From: an uncultured Clostridia bacterium
GTDB taxonomy: Bacteria; Bacillota; Clostridia; Oscillospirales; Acutalibacteraceae
DNA length: 49,674 nucleotides
Direction of reading: 5' to 3'
NCBI GenBank assembly: GCA_937916395.1
Contig: CALFTN010000080.1
Coordinates: 1 to 49,674, forward strand
Position numbers and translations under genes: made by a program. Numbering within the stretch: the stretch's first letter is position 1; the number at the start of each line of letters is the position of its first letter. Of this stretch, positions 16,508 through 23,301 are shown piece by piece. The notes beneath the pieces were generated by a model. That model was not told the origin of the DNA. It saw only the letters and a list, made by a program, of their open reading frames with translations, and searched no databases.

Positions 16508-16970
16508 AAATTAGCACCGATTAAAAGTAGAAATAACGGAAAAACGGAAAGCAATAGTAACACTATTGTCCCTTTGTTCTGTCACCCGTTTTTTTCTACT
16601 ACTTACTGCCTGAATGTCTGCTATCTATCTTCGTTCGAGGTCAGTCGCCGCTTCCGTCGATGGAGCATCAATCTCTTGCGAGACGATTTCGTCATCGGGT
16701 GGGTGTGCTCATTTGTTGCTGCCCACTGGCGATACGGTATCATTATTCAGTTGTCGCTCTCTATCATTGAGAGCATTATTAGTATAGCATATTTTTGGTT
16801 AAAAGTCAAGTATATGAGACCATTTCTTTTGACTTGCTTTTACCCTTTTTACCCTTTTTCTACACGGCGTTGGACAAGCCCTCCAACGCCGTGTTTTCCT
16901 TTGTTTATAATGGTTCTTGTGCCTTTTACCCTTTTACCCTTTCAATCGTTATTCTTACATTTTTTGAAAC
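16508..16970. other. Gene-free plasmid-like region with several hairpins
   Basis: No credible coding sequence. Inverted repeats are CAATAGT/ACTATTG (16552-16568), GCTCTC/GAGAGC (16756-16774), AAGTCAA near 16802 with TTGACTT near 16831, and a strong 13-bp hairpin ACACGGCGTTGGA/TCCAACGCCGTGT (16862-16894) followed by a T-rich stretch. The last is a candidate terminator or single-strand origin. The replication origin of the element is likely in this stretch, but I cannot fix the nick site. Confidence 0.5.
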
Positions 16971-16973
16971 TCA

Positions 16974-17002
16974 TTGACTTTTGCACGGAAATATGCTATA
17001 AT
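16974..17002 (+). promoter_or_regulatory. Promoter of the exported-protein gene
   Basis: TTGACT (16974-16979), 17 bp, TATAAT (16997-17002), close to consensus. Transcription should start near 17009. The AAAGGAG ribosome binding site follows at 17032-17038. Confidence 0.85.
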
Positions 17003-17047
17003 ATAAACAGTTCGATAAACTTGAATTTGACAAAGGAGTGTGATTGT

Positions 17048-17593
17048 ATGAAAAAGAAAGTATTTATCATTTTAGGCATTGTTGTCCTTTTGTTAGTAAC
17101 TGCTGCTTTGGTTACCAGTTATGCAGATAGTGCCAGAGTGAGAAATTCAGTTGAACCTGTACACACCATTAAAATCGTTTCCGAGGATGGTTGCAAAGTT
17201 ACATATTGGGGGTTAGGGTACAAAGTTGTCAGATACCCAAGTGTAAGTCCTAACGAACCATACAAGAACAATCGCGGGGTTAAGTATGGTGGTTGGTTTA
17301 TGAATTATGAACTGCCTGTAGGAATAACAAAAGAAGAAGCGGTAAAAATTGCTCAAAATGACATAAATGAAATTGAAAAAACCACCATCATAAACTTTGA
17401 AAATCCAACTGTTGAAGAATTGGTATTGGACGAAAAAGTATCATTTTACTTATTCAATGCCAATGAAGATGTTGAAGGTAAAAAGGTATATAGAATAACT
17501 TTCAATACAGAACAAGATGGTTTGTTAGGTCCAATAGTTTATTATGTTGACAAAGATAATGGTCAACTTTTGGGACTTGATTATAGAGAATAA
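17048..17593 (+). CDS. Small exported or membrane-anchored protein in the mobile element
   Basis: 181 residues, starting at ATG 17048 with an AAAGGAG site nine bases upstream; a longer reading frame exists but its first 158 codons cover the promoter and origin region and are not protein. Residues 1-26 are a hydrophobic signal or anchor (KKKVFIILGIVVLLLVTAALV). The rest is a soluble, probably extracytoplasmic domain whose second half (ITKEEAVKIAQNDI to YYVDKDNGQLLGLDY) resembles the alpha-beta pattern of PepSY-like domains. I do not recognise the family. It has its own promoter and terminator and is the only apparent cargo gene of the element. Confidence 0.8.
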   Translation: MKKKVFIILGIVVLLLVTAALVTSYADSARVRNSVEPVHTIKIVSEDGCKVTYWGLGYKVVRYPSVSPNEPYKNNRGVKYGGWFMNYELPVGITKEEAVKIAQNDINEIEKTTIINFENPTVEELVLDEKVSFYLFNANEDVEGKKVYRITFNTEQDGLLGPIVYYVDKDNGQLLGLDYRE

Positions 17594-17635
17594 TTATAGG
17601 TTAGTTAATCAAATTCCAATATGTCGAATAGAACG

Positions 17636-17670
17636 AAAGATGTGAGAGTTCATTCTCTCACATCTTTTTT
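17636..17670. terminator. Bidirectional terminator, exported gene / 39-codon ORF
   Basis: Inverted arms AAAGATGTGAGAG (17636-17648) and CTCTCACATCTTT (17655-17667) with a T-run. It serves the plus-strand exported gene, and the 3' end of the convergent minus-strand small ORF lies within it. Confidence 0.85.
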
Positions 17671-17769
17671 GTTTTCGTTGATTTCCTGTTGCAACGTTTC
17701 ATACAATGCTTGTATATCAAGTTCAACGGCATTTCGTTTTTGCTCTAAATCGTAAAGTGTTTCGTTCAT
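17650..17769 (-). CDS. 39-residue helical protein of unknown function
   Basis: A short ORF read on the minus strand, beginning MNETLYDLEQKRNAVELDIQ and ending KKDVRE. It has a strong AAGGAG ribosome binding site nine bases before the ATG. Its heptad-like Leu/Ile pattern and many charged residues suggest one amphipathic helix or a coiled coil. A 33-bp dyad lies just upstream (17794-17826). Small helical proteins of this size near rep and mob genes are sometimes copy-control or accessory proteins, but no function can be assigned. Confidence 0.6.
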   Translation of the reverse strand: MNETLYDLEQKRNAVELDIQALYETLQQEINENKKDVRE

Positions 17770-17793
17770 ATTGTGTCGCTCCTTTCCGTTTTC

Positions 17794-17826
17794 TTCACAA
17801 TAAATATGATTGATATTTCTTGTGAA
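17794..17826. repeat. 33-bp dyad upstream of the small ORF
   Basis: Arms TTCACAA-t-AAATAT and ATATTT-c-TTGTGAA surround a GATTG centre: 13 of 14 paired positions are complementary. It lies about 25-57 nt before the small ORF start and near the candidate oriT. Operator, or part of the transfer or replication origin. Confidence 0.6.
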
Positions 17827-17842
17827 TAGCGGTCTGCAAGAC

Positions 17843-17880
17843 CTTACTGATTTAGTATAAATCGTAGTAAGTCATATTTC
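17843..17880. other. Candidate MobV oriT
   Basis: Arms CTTACT-GATTTA (17843-17854) and TAAATC-gt-AGTAAG (17858-17871) form a hairpin with a GTA loop, followed by TCATATTT. The shape, a short AT-rich hairpin whose 3' side runs into TAGTAAGTCATA, resembles MobV origins such as pMV158 (hairpin then TAGTGTG/TTATA). It lies between the small ORF and mobV, about 180 bp before the relaxase start. Confidence 0.5.
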
Positions 17881-18052
17881 TGCGAAATAAAATCGGTTGT
17901 TCCATACTGATTTTGTAGGGCAGAGATATGACCGCACGGAAAAGCACCGAATCCCTGTGTGCTTTGCAGTAAGGTTAACGGCAGCACCTTTCCTTTCGTG
18001 TGTGTTGCCGTTCCTTTGCTCTCGCATATCAAGAGCAAAGGGGGATTTTGTG

Positions 18053-18742
18053 ATGAGCAATTATGCCATAATGCGATTTGCAAAATACAAGGTGGGTTCG
18101 GTTGCGAATATAGAGCGACACCAAAAACACAGGGAGCGACTACGAAACAGAAAACACCCTGAACGAGAAAACGAAAACCATACTTGGCAAAGGGGTGAGC
18201 GAACAATGACACGAACCATTAAAAAGGCAATCAAAGAGCAAGAGCGAACAAGCGGCAAGAAAGTTCGTAAAGATGCGAATGTGCTTTGTGAGTTGGTTTT
18301 GACTTTCTCGCCTGAAATGGAAGATAAAATCAATTTGCCCGAATGGGTAAAGGCAAACTTTGCTTGGGTTCGTGATACCTTTGGTAAGGGTAAAATGATA
18401 CGAGCAGATTTGAATAGAGATGAAACTACAACCCATTTGCATTGCTTTGTGATAATGACAGACGAGCAAGGCAAGTTTAATTCATCAAGGTTTTTCAATA
18501 AGAAAAGTCAAGTCATTGCATTACAAGACAGTTATGCAGAGGCAATGTCGCCCTTTGGTCTTGTTCGTGGCGAAAGCAAAGAGCAGACAGGAGCAAGACA
18601 CCAAACACTTGATGAATGGCACAAAGTAGAGAGTGAAAGACTTGAAAAGGAACTTGTTGAAATGGCAAACAATGTTTTAGCAGATGAAAAGGAAATTGCA
18701 CCGCAATCCTTTGAAAGTGATATTTATGATGATTTGAGGTAG
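18053..18742 (+). CDS. MobV-type relaxase (Mob/Pre), short form
   Basis: 229 residues of the plasmid mobilization/recombination (Mob_Pre) family. N-terminal YAIMRFAKYKVG with HQKHRER, then the HUH-like metal motif in MIRADLNRDETTTHLHCFVI (about 122-141), then FFNKKSQVIALQDSYAEAM and the FGLVRG segment conserved in MobV proteins. Most MobV relaxases exceed 400 residues; this has only the catalytic domain plus a short helix-rich tail, with no long coiled coil. The start is ATG 18053 after an AAAGGGGG site; upstream in-frame sequence overlaps the oriT region and is not used. It would nick oriT and pilot DNA through a helper secretion system. Confidence 0.85.
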   Translation: MSNYAIMRFAKYKVGSVANIERHQKHRERLRNRKHPERENENHTWQRGERTMTRTIKKAIKEQERTSGKKVRKDANVLCELVLTFSPEMEDKINLPEWVKANFAWVRDTFGKGKMIRADLNRDETTTHLHCFVIMTDEQGKFNSSRFFNKKSQVIALQDSYAEAMSPFGLVRGESKEQTGARHQTLDEWHKVESERLEKELVEMANNVLADEKEIAPQSFESDIYDDLR

Positions 18743-18750
18743 TGTGCCGT

Positions 18751-18900
18751 ATGAACGATTTTGAGAAAGAGTGCAAACGGTGTAATGTTGAGAAATGGAA
18801 AAAGGCACTCCGTATTGCAGAGATACGAAAAGAAACAAACTGCACCTATGAACAGGCAGAGCAAATATATATAAATGAAAAAGAGATACAGGAAACATAA
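18751..18900 (+). CDS. 49-residue protein downstream of mobV
   Basis: Begins MNDFEKECKRCNVEKWKKAL, a CxxC pair (Cys8, Cys11) followed by a helix with a second half like a short helix-turn-helix (TYEQAEQIYINE). It starts eight bases after the mobV stop with a GAGGTAG-type site, so it is co-transcribed with mobV, and its stop lies within the terminator hairpin. Function unknown; an accessory mobilization or regulatory peptide is possible. Confidence 0.6.
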   Translation: MNDFEKECKRCNVEKWKKALRIAEIRKETNCTYEQAEQIYINEKEIQET

Positions 18901-18917
18901 AATCCTGTATCTCTTTT
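18879..18917. terminator. Terminator between the mobile element and rlmD
   Basis: Inverted arms 18879-18893 (AAAAGAGATACAGGA) and 18903-18917, 15 bp perfect, flanked by A and T runs. It serves the mobV transcript from the left and the long minus-strand operon ending with rlmD from the right. Confidence 0.85.
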
Positions 18918-18918
18918 C

Positions 18919-20538
18919 TTATAGCATACCAAAATGTTTGAAAGCATCTTCTATTGCTTTTTCTTTTTCTGGTGGGCAGTTTGGAACTCTGTGTCCCTCT
19001 TTGCCTTTGTTGTAGTTTTCCCTTTTCTCAAAACCGTGTTTTTCTTTGATTTGTGCGATATTGAGAGAGGTAACATTCAAACCGTACTTGTCTTTGATAT
19101 ATGCTTTTATTTCTGGATAAGTTGCGGTGGTTCTGGTGGTTTTGGGTAGGTCTTGCACATTTACATCCAAGTAGATATGTTCATCTACTTTTTGCCGACT
19201 TAAAAGTGCTACCGTTTCAACATGACTCGTCCTCGGAAACATATCAACGGGCGTGACCTTCTTTGTTTCATATCCAAGTTTCAACAACCTCTCTGCATCT
19301 CGTGCAAGCGTTGCTGGGTCGCACGAAACGTAGACAATTCTTTCTGGATTCATTTCTGAAACTGTTTTTAAAAGTTCTTCGTTACAACCTTTTCTTGGTG
19401 GGTCTAAAATTACAACCCTTGGTGTAATGCTTCTTTGTTGTAATTCTTTAATTGCATCCTTTGCGTCACCACAAATAAATTCGGCATTGTCAATATTATT
19501 AAGCTTTGCATTGAGCTTTGCATCTTCAATAGCGTCAGGGATAATCTCGACACCAATTAAAGATTTTGCAGTATTAGCCATTGAAAGACCAATTGTGCCA
19601 GTACCGCAGTAAAGGTCTAAAAAGTCATCATCCTTTGTAAGTGAGGCGTATTCTTTTGCCTTGTTATAAAGCAATTCAGCAGTATCGTGGTTAACCTGAT
19701 AAAACGAGAGTGGGGAGAGCTTTACCTTGACGCCACAAAGAATATCTGTAATAAAACCGTCACCATAAAGAGTTTCGCATTCTGCGCCTAAAACTACATT
19801 TGTTTTTTCTTTGTTTTTATTTAATATAAGTGTTTTAAAGCCGTTTACATTCTTTAAATTTTCTAAAAGAATATCACTATGCTTTAACGTGTCGCCATTT
19901 ATAACCACACAAACCATAATTTCATTTGTGTTAAATGCTTTTCTTAAATAAATGTGACGGATTAAACCAACGTTCATTTCTTCACTATAAACTGGAATAT
20001 TATAGTCGTGTATAAATTTTCTGAAGATTTCTACAATCTGACCGAATTCGTCAGGCTCTAAAAGACAATCATCGCCATCAATTACACGGTGACTTTTTTT
20101 AGCATAAAAGCCAATTTTTAAAATACCATTTTCACGCCTTACAGGGTACTGTGCTTTGTTTCTGTAGCGCTCTGTGTTTTTTGAAACAATTATATCTTCA
20201 AACTCAGGCTCTAAATGGGCAATTCTTAAAAAAGCATCTTTAACCTTTTCTGATTTTAATTCTGCCTCAGCTTTATATTTCAAATGAGAAAATGAGCAAC
20301 CGCCACAATATTTAAAATGTTCGCAAAGGGGTTCTTGTCTATCTTTTGACGGCTTTATAATTTTCATAGCCTTGCCAATAGCATAATTCTTTTTCGCTTT
20401 TATGATGTGACATTTTATAACATCATTCTTAGCAGTATTCTCAACAAATACTGCTATCCCATCTTTTTTACCAACGCCACTACCTTCACTTGTGTAGCCT
20501 GTTATTGTTAAATCAAAATCATCGTTTTTCTTAATCAT
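18919..20538 (-). CDS. rlmD: 23S rRNA (uracil-5-)-methyltransferase, TrmA/RlmD family
   Basis: 539 residues. An N-terminal TRAM domain (about 1-60) precedes iron-sulfur cluster cysteines Cys72, Cys78 and Cys81 (CEHFKYCGGC), then the SAM-binding Rossmann domain (DDFLDLYCGTGTIGL), LDPPRKGC, and the catalytic Cys406 in YVSCDPATLARD with DMFPRTSHVETVALL behind it. Family members usually stop soon after this motif at about 455 residues. This one has about 90 extra residues (roughly 450-539), with helical segments ending KEKAIEDAFKHFGML. Homologues in gut Clostridia carry similar tails, and rumA 3' ends are known integration sites for streptococcal ICEs; the tail borders the mobile element here. 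Which uracil is methylated is not proven by sequence. Confidence 0.9.
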   Translation of the reverse strand: MIKKNDDFDLTITGYTSEGSGVGKKDGIAVFVENTAKNDVIKCHIIKAKKNYAIGKAMKIIKPSKDRQEPLCEHFKYCGGCSFSHLKYKAEAELKSEKVKDAFLRIAHLEPEFEDIIVSKNTERYRNKAQYPVRRENGILKIGFYAKKSHRVIDGDDCLLEPDEFGQIVEIFRKFIHDYNIPVYSEEMNVGLIRHIYLRKAFNTNEIMVCVVINGDTLKHSDILLENLKNVNGFKTLILNKNKEKTNVVLGAECETLYGDGFITDILCGVKVKLSPLSFYQVNHDTAELLYNKAKEYASLTKDDDFLDLYCGTGTIGLSMANTAKSLIGVEIIPDAIEDAKLNAKLNNIDNAEFICGDAKDAIKELQQRSITPRVVILDPPRKGCNEELLKTVSEMNPERIVYVSCDPATLARDAERLLKLGYETKKVTPVDMFPRTSHVETVALLSRQKVDEHIYLDVNVQDLPKTTRTTATYPEIKAYIKDKYGLNVTSLNIAQIKEKHGFEKRENYNKGKEGHRVPNCPPEKEKAIEDAFKHFGML

Positions 20539-20560
20539 GGTTGTTTCCTTAAAAATTTAA

Positions 20561-20585
20561 TTCAATTTATGCTTGCAAATCATTG
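20561..20585. repeat. Direct repeat copy 1 (rnmV 3'-end duplicate)
   Basis: This 25-bp stretch matches 21624-21649 except for one missing T. It repeats the last codons and stop region of rnmV but sits between the orphan gene and rlmD. Confidence 0.85.
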
Positions 20586-20586
20586 A

Positions 20587-21597
20587 TTATTTTACAACTA
20601 TATTTGCTTTTTTGAAAACAGATTTCGCAGATGAATAAAAACGTGTAACACAAACTTGATTTTGGTGGAAATAGATTTGTTTATCTTTCAATAAACCTTC
20701 TTCTACGAGTTCAACAATTATTTCTGCAATAATCTTAATACATTTTTTCATTTGTGTATCATTAAATTGCCAATCGTATAGGTTTACATCATACATTTCT
20801 ACATTCCACTCAGCAATATGATTATTTGGTGTGTTGTCGTTTGTAAAGCATACACAAAATATAGGTTGTTGTTGGTCTATAAATCCCTCTATGCCCAAAG
20901 CAGTGAAATCACCTTTATAATCTGTAATCAATTTTTTGAGACCGTTATATGCCACATCCTTGATTTTAGTGAAATTTGGTCTTTTAGTCGTATAACGTAA
21001 TCCTTTTTCTCCATCTTGACGGGTATATTCAATTTGGATTAATTTTTGACCTTCGTAAATGAATTTTTTTATTTCTGTACCAGTACCATAAGTAAAAAAA
21101 TCTTCATAACATCTCATTTCTTTCAAGATACTATCTTCATATATGTATTCCTCGGCAAAGTAACCGCTTCGCCATGCATAAGATAAGCAAAGTGTTGTGT
21201 TAGAAAATGCATTATCAAAAACACATAATCTTCCAAAAATAACATCTGCAAAAATCAATCTTTCCGTTAAATTGCCATTGTATAAATAAATATCTGTAAT
21301 AGAGAATTTTTTAAAGTGGACATCATATTGTTCAACCATAATAATCCTGTTTTGGTCATCATAGTGATATTTCATACAATCATTAGAAATAATTGGAGCT
21401 TCTATGATTTTTCCATTTAACTTGCATCCTAATGTTTCTTCATAATACGGTGTAGGGTTCACAATTACACCCTTACTTATTACTGTGTGATGTATATTAG
21501 CAGAAACCTTGTTTATGATATTATCTAAATCTTGCTCATACTGATTAAATTTGTTTTCGATTTCCTTTAATTGTTCCAAATACTTTTCTATACCCAT
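20587..21597 (-). CDS. Orphan protein of unknown function between rnmV and rlmD
   Basis: 336 residues, not recognised. An N-terminal coiled-coil-like helix (1-30, KYLEQLKEIENKFNQYEQDL) is followed by a beta-rich, repetitive middle in which aromatic-rich strands recur (YHYDDQNRIIMVEQYDVHF, YLYNGNLTERLIF, YIYEDSILKEMRCYEDF, KFIYEGQKLIQIEY). That pattern recalls YD/Rhs-like or MORN-like strand repeats. A helical C-terminal third follows (MKKCIKIIAEIIVELVEEGLL). No signal peptide or membrane helix. It is a single-gene insertion: almost identical 25-bp repeats flank it, and neighbours are all conserved housekeeping genes. Similar cytosolic beta-repeat proteins can be immunity proteins, but that is speculation. 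Confidence 0.75.
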   Translation of the reverse strand: MGIEKYLEQLKEIENKFNQYEQDLDNIINKVSANIHHTVISKGVIVNPTPYYEETLGCKLNGKIIEAPIISNDCMKYHYDDQNRIIMVEQYDVHFKKFSITDIYLYNGNLTERLIFADVIFGRLCVFDNAFSNTTLCLSYAWRSGYFAEEYIYEDSILKEMRCYEDFFTYGTGTEIKKFIYEGQKLIQIEYTRQDGEKGLRYTTKRPNFTKIKDVAYNGLKKLITDYKGDFTALGIEGFIDQQQPIFCVCFTNDNTPNNHIAEWNVEMYDVNLYDWQFNDTQMKKCIKIIAEIIVELVEEGLLKDKQIYFHQNQVCVTRFYSSAKSVFKKANIVVK

Positions 21598-21623
21598 TTA
21601 ATTTTCTCTACCCCTTTTGTTAG

Positions 21624-21649
21624 TTCAATTTATGCTTTGCAAATCATTG
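21624..21649. repeat. Direct repeat copy 2 (native rnmV 3' end)
   Basis: Contains the last codons and TGA stop of rnmV. With 20561-20585 it brackets the orphan gene as a near-perfect direct repeat of 25/26 bp, one indel. Confidence 0.85.
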
Positions 21650-22233
21650 TGTAGCTCTGCTACAGCCTTTTTGTATTCCTCATAAGTCAAAAATGTATTT
21701 ATTATTGGCAAAAGTTTATTTGCCGAAAGTAATTCGGGCAAATCTAAAGCTTTTAAAAATGCTTTTCTTTTAACCAGACTGTCATCTCTTCCTGAAAGCC
21801 CATCTATATATAAATCAGTTTTCGTAACAAGCCGTCTTTCAGTTTCTTTTGTTTCTTCTGCAGTAACTCCAGCTTTTTGTAGAGCCTCAATTATTCTTTC
21901 TTTTGGTACGCCTTCAACGCCTAATTTACCCTCTTTTGAAGCTTCGGTTTTACGTTTTTCTTTGCCGAAAATATCTGGGATATAAGCGTGTTTTATTTGG
22001 TCTTCTGGTACCATTCCACCAATGAATGAACGGATTTTAAAACCTGCCGAATCGCTGTCAGTTAAAATTAGTAGTCCTTTAGTTTCTGCAAGACGGCGAA
22101 TAAGATTCTGTTTTTCTTTATCGTTAAAAATTGCGAAGCCATCAGTCTCAATTACAACCGCATCAAGAATAGAAGCAAGTTTAATTTTATCGTATTTGCC
22201 TTCGACAATTACAACTCTGTCTGTTTTTATCAT
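21625..22233 (-). CDS. rnmV: Ribonuclease M5
   Basis: RNase M5 cuts the 5S rRNA precursor to its mature ends, with ribosomal protein L18 as cofactor. The 202 residues fit the family (about 180-190) with a slight C-terminal extension. The Toprim catalytic fold is clear: VVIVEGKYD with Glu11 and LTDSDSAGFKIR with Asp59 and Asp61, followed by HAYIPDIFGKEKRKTEA and the GVEGVP motif. The start overlaps the holA stop by one base (TAATG), indicating coupling. In Bacillus the gene sits beside ksgA; here it is in the alaS operon. Confidence 0.93.
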   Translation of the reverse strand: MIKTDRVVIVEGKYDKIKLASILDAVVIETDGFAIFNDKEKQNLIRRLAETKGLLILTDSDSAGFKIRSFIGGMVPEDQIKHAYIPDIFGKEKRKTEASKEGKLGVEGVPKERIIEALQKAGVTAEETKETERRLVTKTDLYIDGLSGRDDSLVKRKAFLKALDLPELLSANKLLPIINTFLTYEEYKKAVAELHNDLQSIN

Positions 22234-23288
22234 TAAATTCTCAACAACCTTAAAACTAATTCTTCAAGAATCTGCTTGTCATCCTGACTTGTGCTTTTAA
22301 TTCTTCTGTCGGCATCAGAAAGAGCTTCAAATGCCTTGTGGAACTGTTCGAGTGAATATTTTGCACCATCACGAGCGGCGTTTGTGATTATGAATTCTTT
22401 TCCTTTGTATGCGGATGGAAAAACAGATGCTAATTCTTGTGGCTTAACACCTTTTTCTTTTATTGCACACGCTCTGTACATATCAACGTATGCTTTTGAA
22501 AGTGTTGCAGATATCATAAAAGGCTCTTCACGTAATTTAAAGAGGTTTGAAAGGGTGGCGTAGGCTTTATCTGCTTCGCCGTTTACTATATCCCTCGAGA
22601 GTGAAAATATTTTTGCTTCGGTTGAAACTATAACAGTTTTGTCTATATGTTCTCTGCTAATTTTGCCTGAGCCTGTAAAGGCACAAACCTTGTCAAACTC
22701 GTTTCTTAATGTGCTGTAGTCTGTGCCAACCTGATTTATAAGGTACATAGCATCTTCTCGTGAAATTTCACAATTTTTCTTCGGAGCAGAGTCGACAAGT
22801 AATTTTGTGAGTGATTGAACTGAGCGTTTGTCAATTTTTGCAACAATACCTAATTCATCAATGAGCTTAATTGTATTTTTCCATCTGGAGTCTTTTTCGT
22901 CAACTTCAATAGTATCACACCAGAAAATAAGTATGGTGGTTTCTGGTAGGTCTTTTAAAATACCATCTAAATCACTATCAAACTTATAACGGTTGTTATC
23001 TTGTTTATGCCAATATTGTGTAAAGGGGAAATCCTTTACAAGTGTGCAGGTGTATTCACCCATCATCGGAAAGGTAGAAACACAGTCGGCTAAATCATTT
23101 AAAGTAACATCCTTGCCGTCAAGATTATGAAAGTTGAAGTCTTTAAAATCTTTATCAACCGATTTTTCTGTTATTAAAGTGACATAATGCTGCTTTAAAT
23201 AGTTTTCATCACCGAAAACTAAATAAAGGCTTTTAAAGTCACGTTCTTTAATTTGTCTTTTCAAATCATCTTCTGTAAAAACAGCCAT
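22233..23288 (-). CDS. holA: DNA polymerase III subunit delta
   Basis: The delta subunit opens the sliding clamp during clamp loading. From ATG 23288 (AAAGGA site upstream) the protein has 350 residues, the normal length. The start MAVFTEDDLKRQI is followed by LYLVFGDENYLKQ, typical of delta, a degenerate AAA+ region (about 15-215) with no functional Walker A, and the helical collar (about 220-350: FSLSRDIVNGEADKAY, DADRRIKSTSQDDKQILEELVLRL). Upstream in-frame codons belong to the comEC 3' end and are not used. It lies 13 bp after comEC, matching the common comEC-holA order. Confidence 0.93.
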   Translation of the reverse strand: MAVFTEDDLKRQIKERDFKSLYLVFGDENYLKQHYVTLITEKSVDKDFKDFNFHNLDGKDVTLNDLADCVSTFPMMGEYTCTLVKDFPFTQYWHKQDNNRYKFDSDLDGILKDLPETTILIFWCDTIEVDEKDSRWKNTIKLIDELGIVAKIDKRSVQSLTKLLVDSAPKKNCEISREDAMYLINQVGTDYSTLRNEFDKVCAFTGSGKISREHIDKTVIVSTEAKIFSLSRDIVNGEADKAYATLSNLFKLREEPFMISATLSKAYVDMYRACAIKEKGVKPQELASVFPSAYKGKEFIITNAARDGAKYSLEQFHKAFEALSDADRRIKSTSQDDKQILEELVLRLLRI

Positions 23289-23301
23289 CGTGTAAATCCT
23301 T

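Larger units (their letters stand above)
13106..18917. mobile_element. Integrative mobilizable element (serine recombinase, HUH-SF3 Rep, MobV)
   Basis: A run of genes unrelated to the flanking housekeeping genes: large serine recombinase, rolling-circle type Rep with helicase domain, exported protein, a 39-codon ORF, candidate oriT, short MobV relaxase and a 49-codon ORF. Multiple plasmid-like hairpins occur between them. The left limit is the GCGATAT array after the recombinase. The right limit is near the terminator at 18879-18917, next to the rlmD stop. I find no clean direct-repeat att pair, so the exact ends are inferred. No type IV secretion genes are present, so transfer would need a helper. 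Confidence 0.75.

Noticed and set aside
16597..16605. TACTACTTA as the rolling-circle nick site (compare TACTACGAC of pMV158)
   Set aside because: It is on the strand opposite to rep, and only the first six bases match; too weak to call an origin.
16574..17047. Long in-frame extension of the exported-protein gene (158 extra codons)
   Set aside because: It covers hairpins, the strong promoter at 16974-17002 and the true ribosome binding site; the encoded residues are low-complexity and aromatic-rich with no domain.
13112..19240. Shared TGTTGAAA at 13112 and in rlmD as an attachment-site core
   Set aside because: The two copies are in inverted orientation relative to each other, so they cannot be attL/attR direct repeats; eight bases may also be chance.
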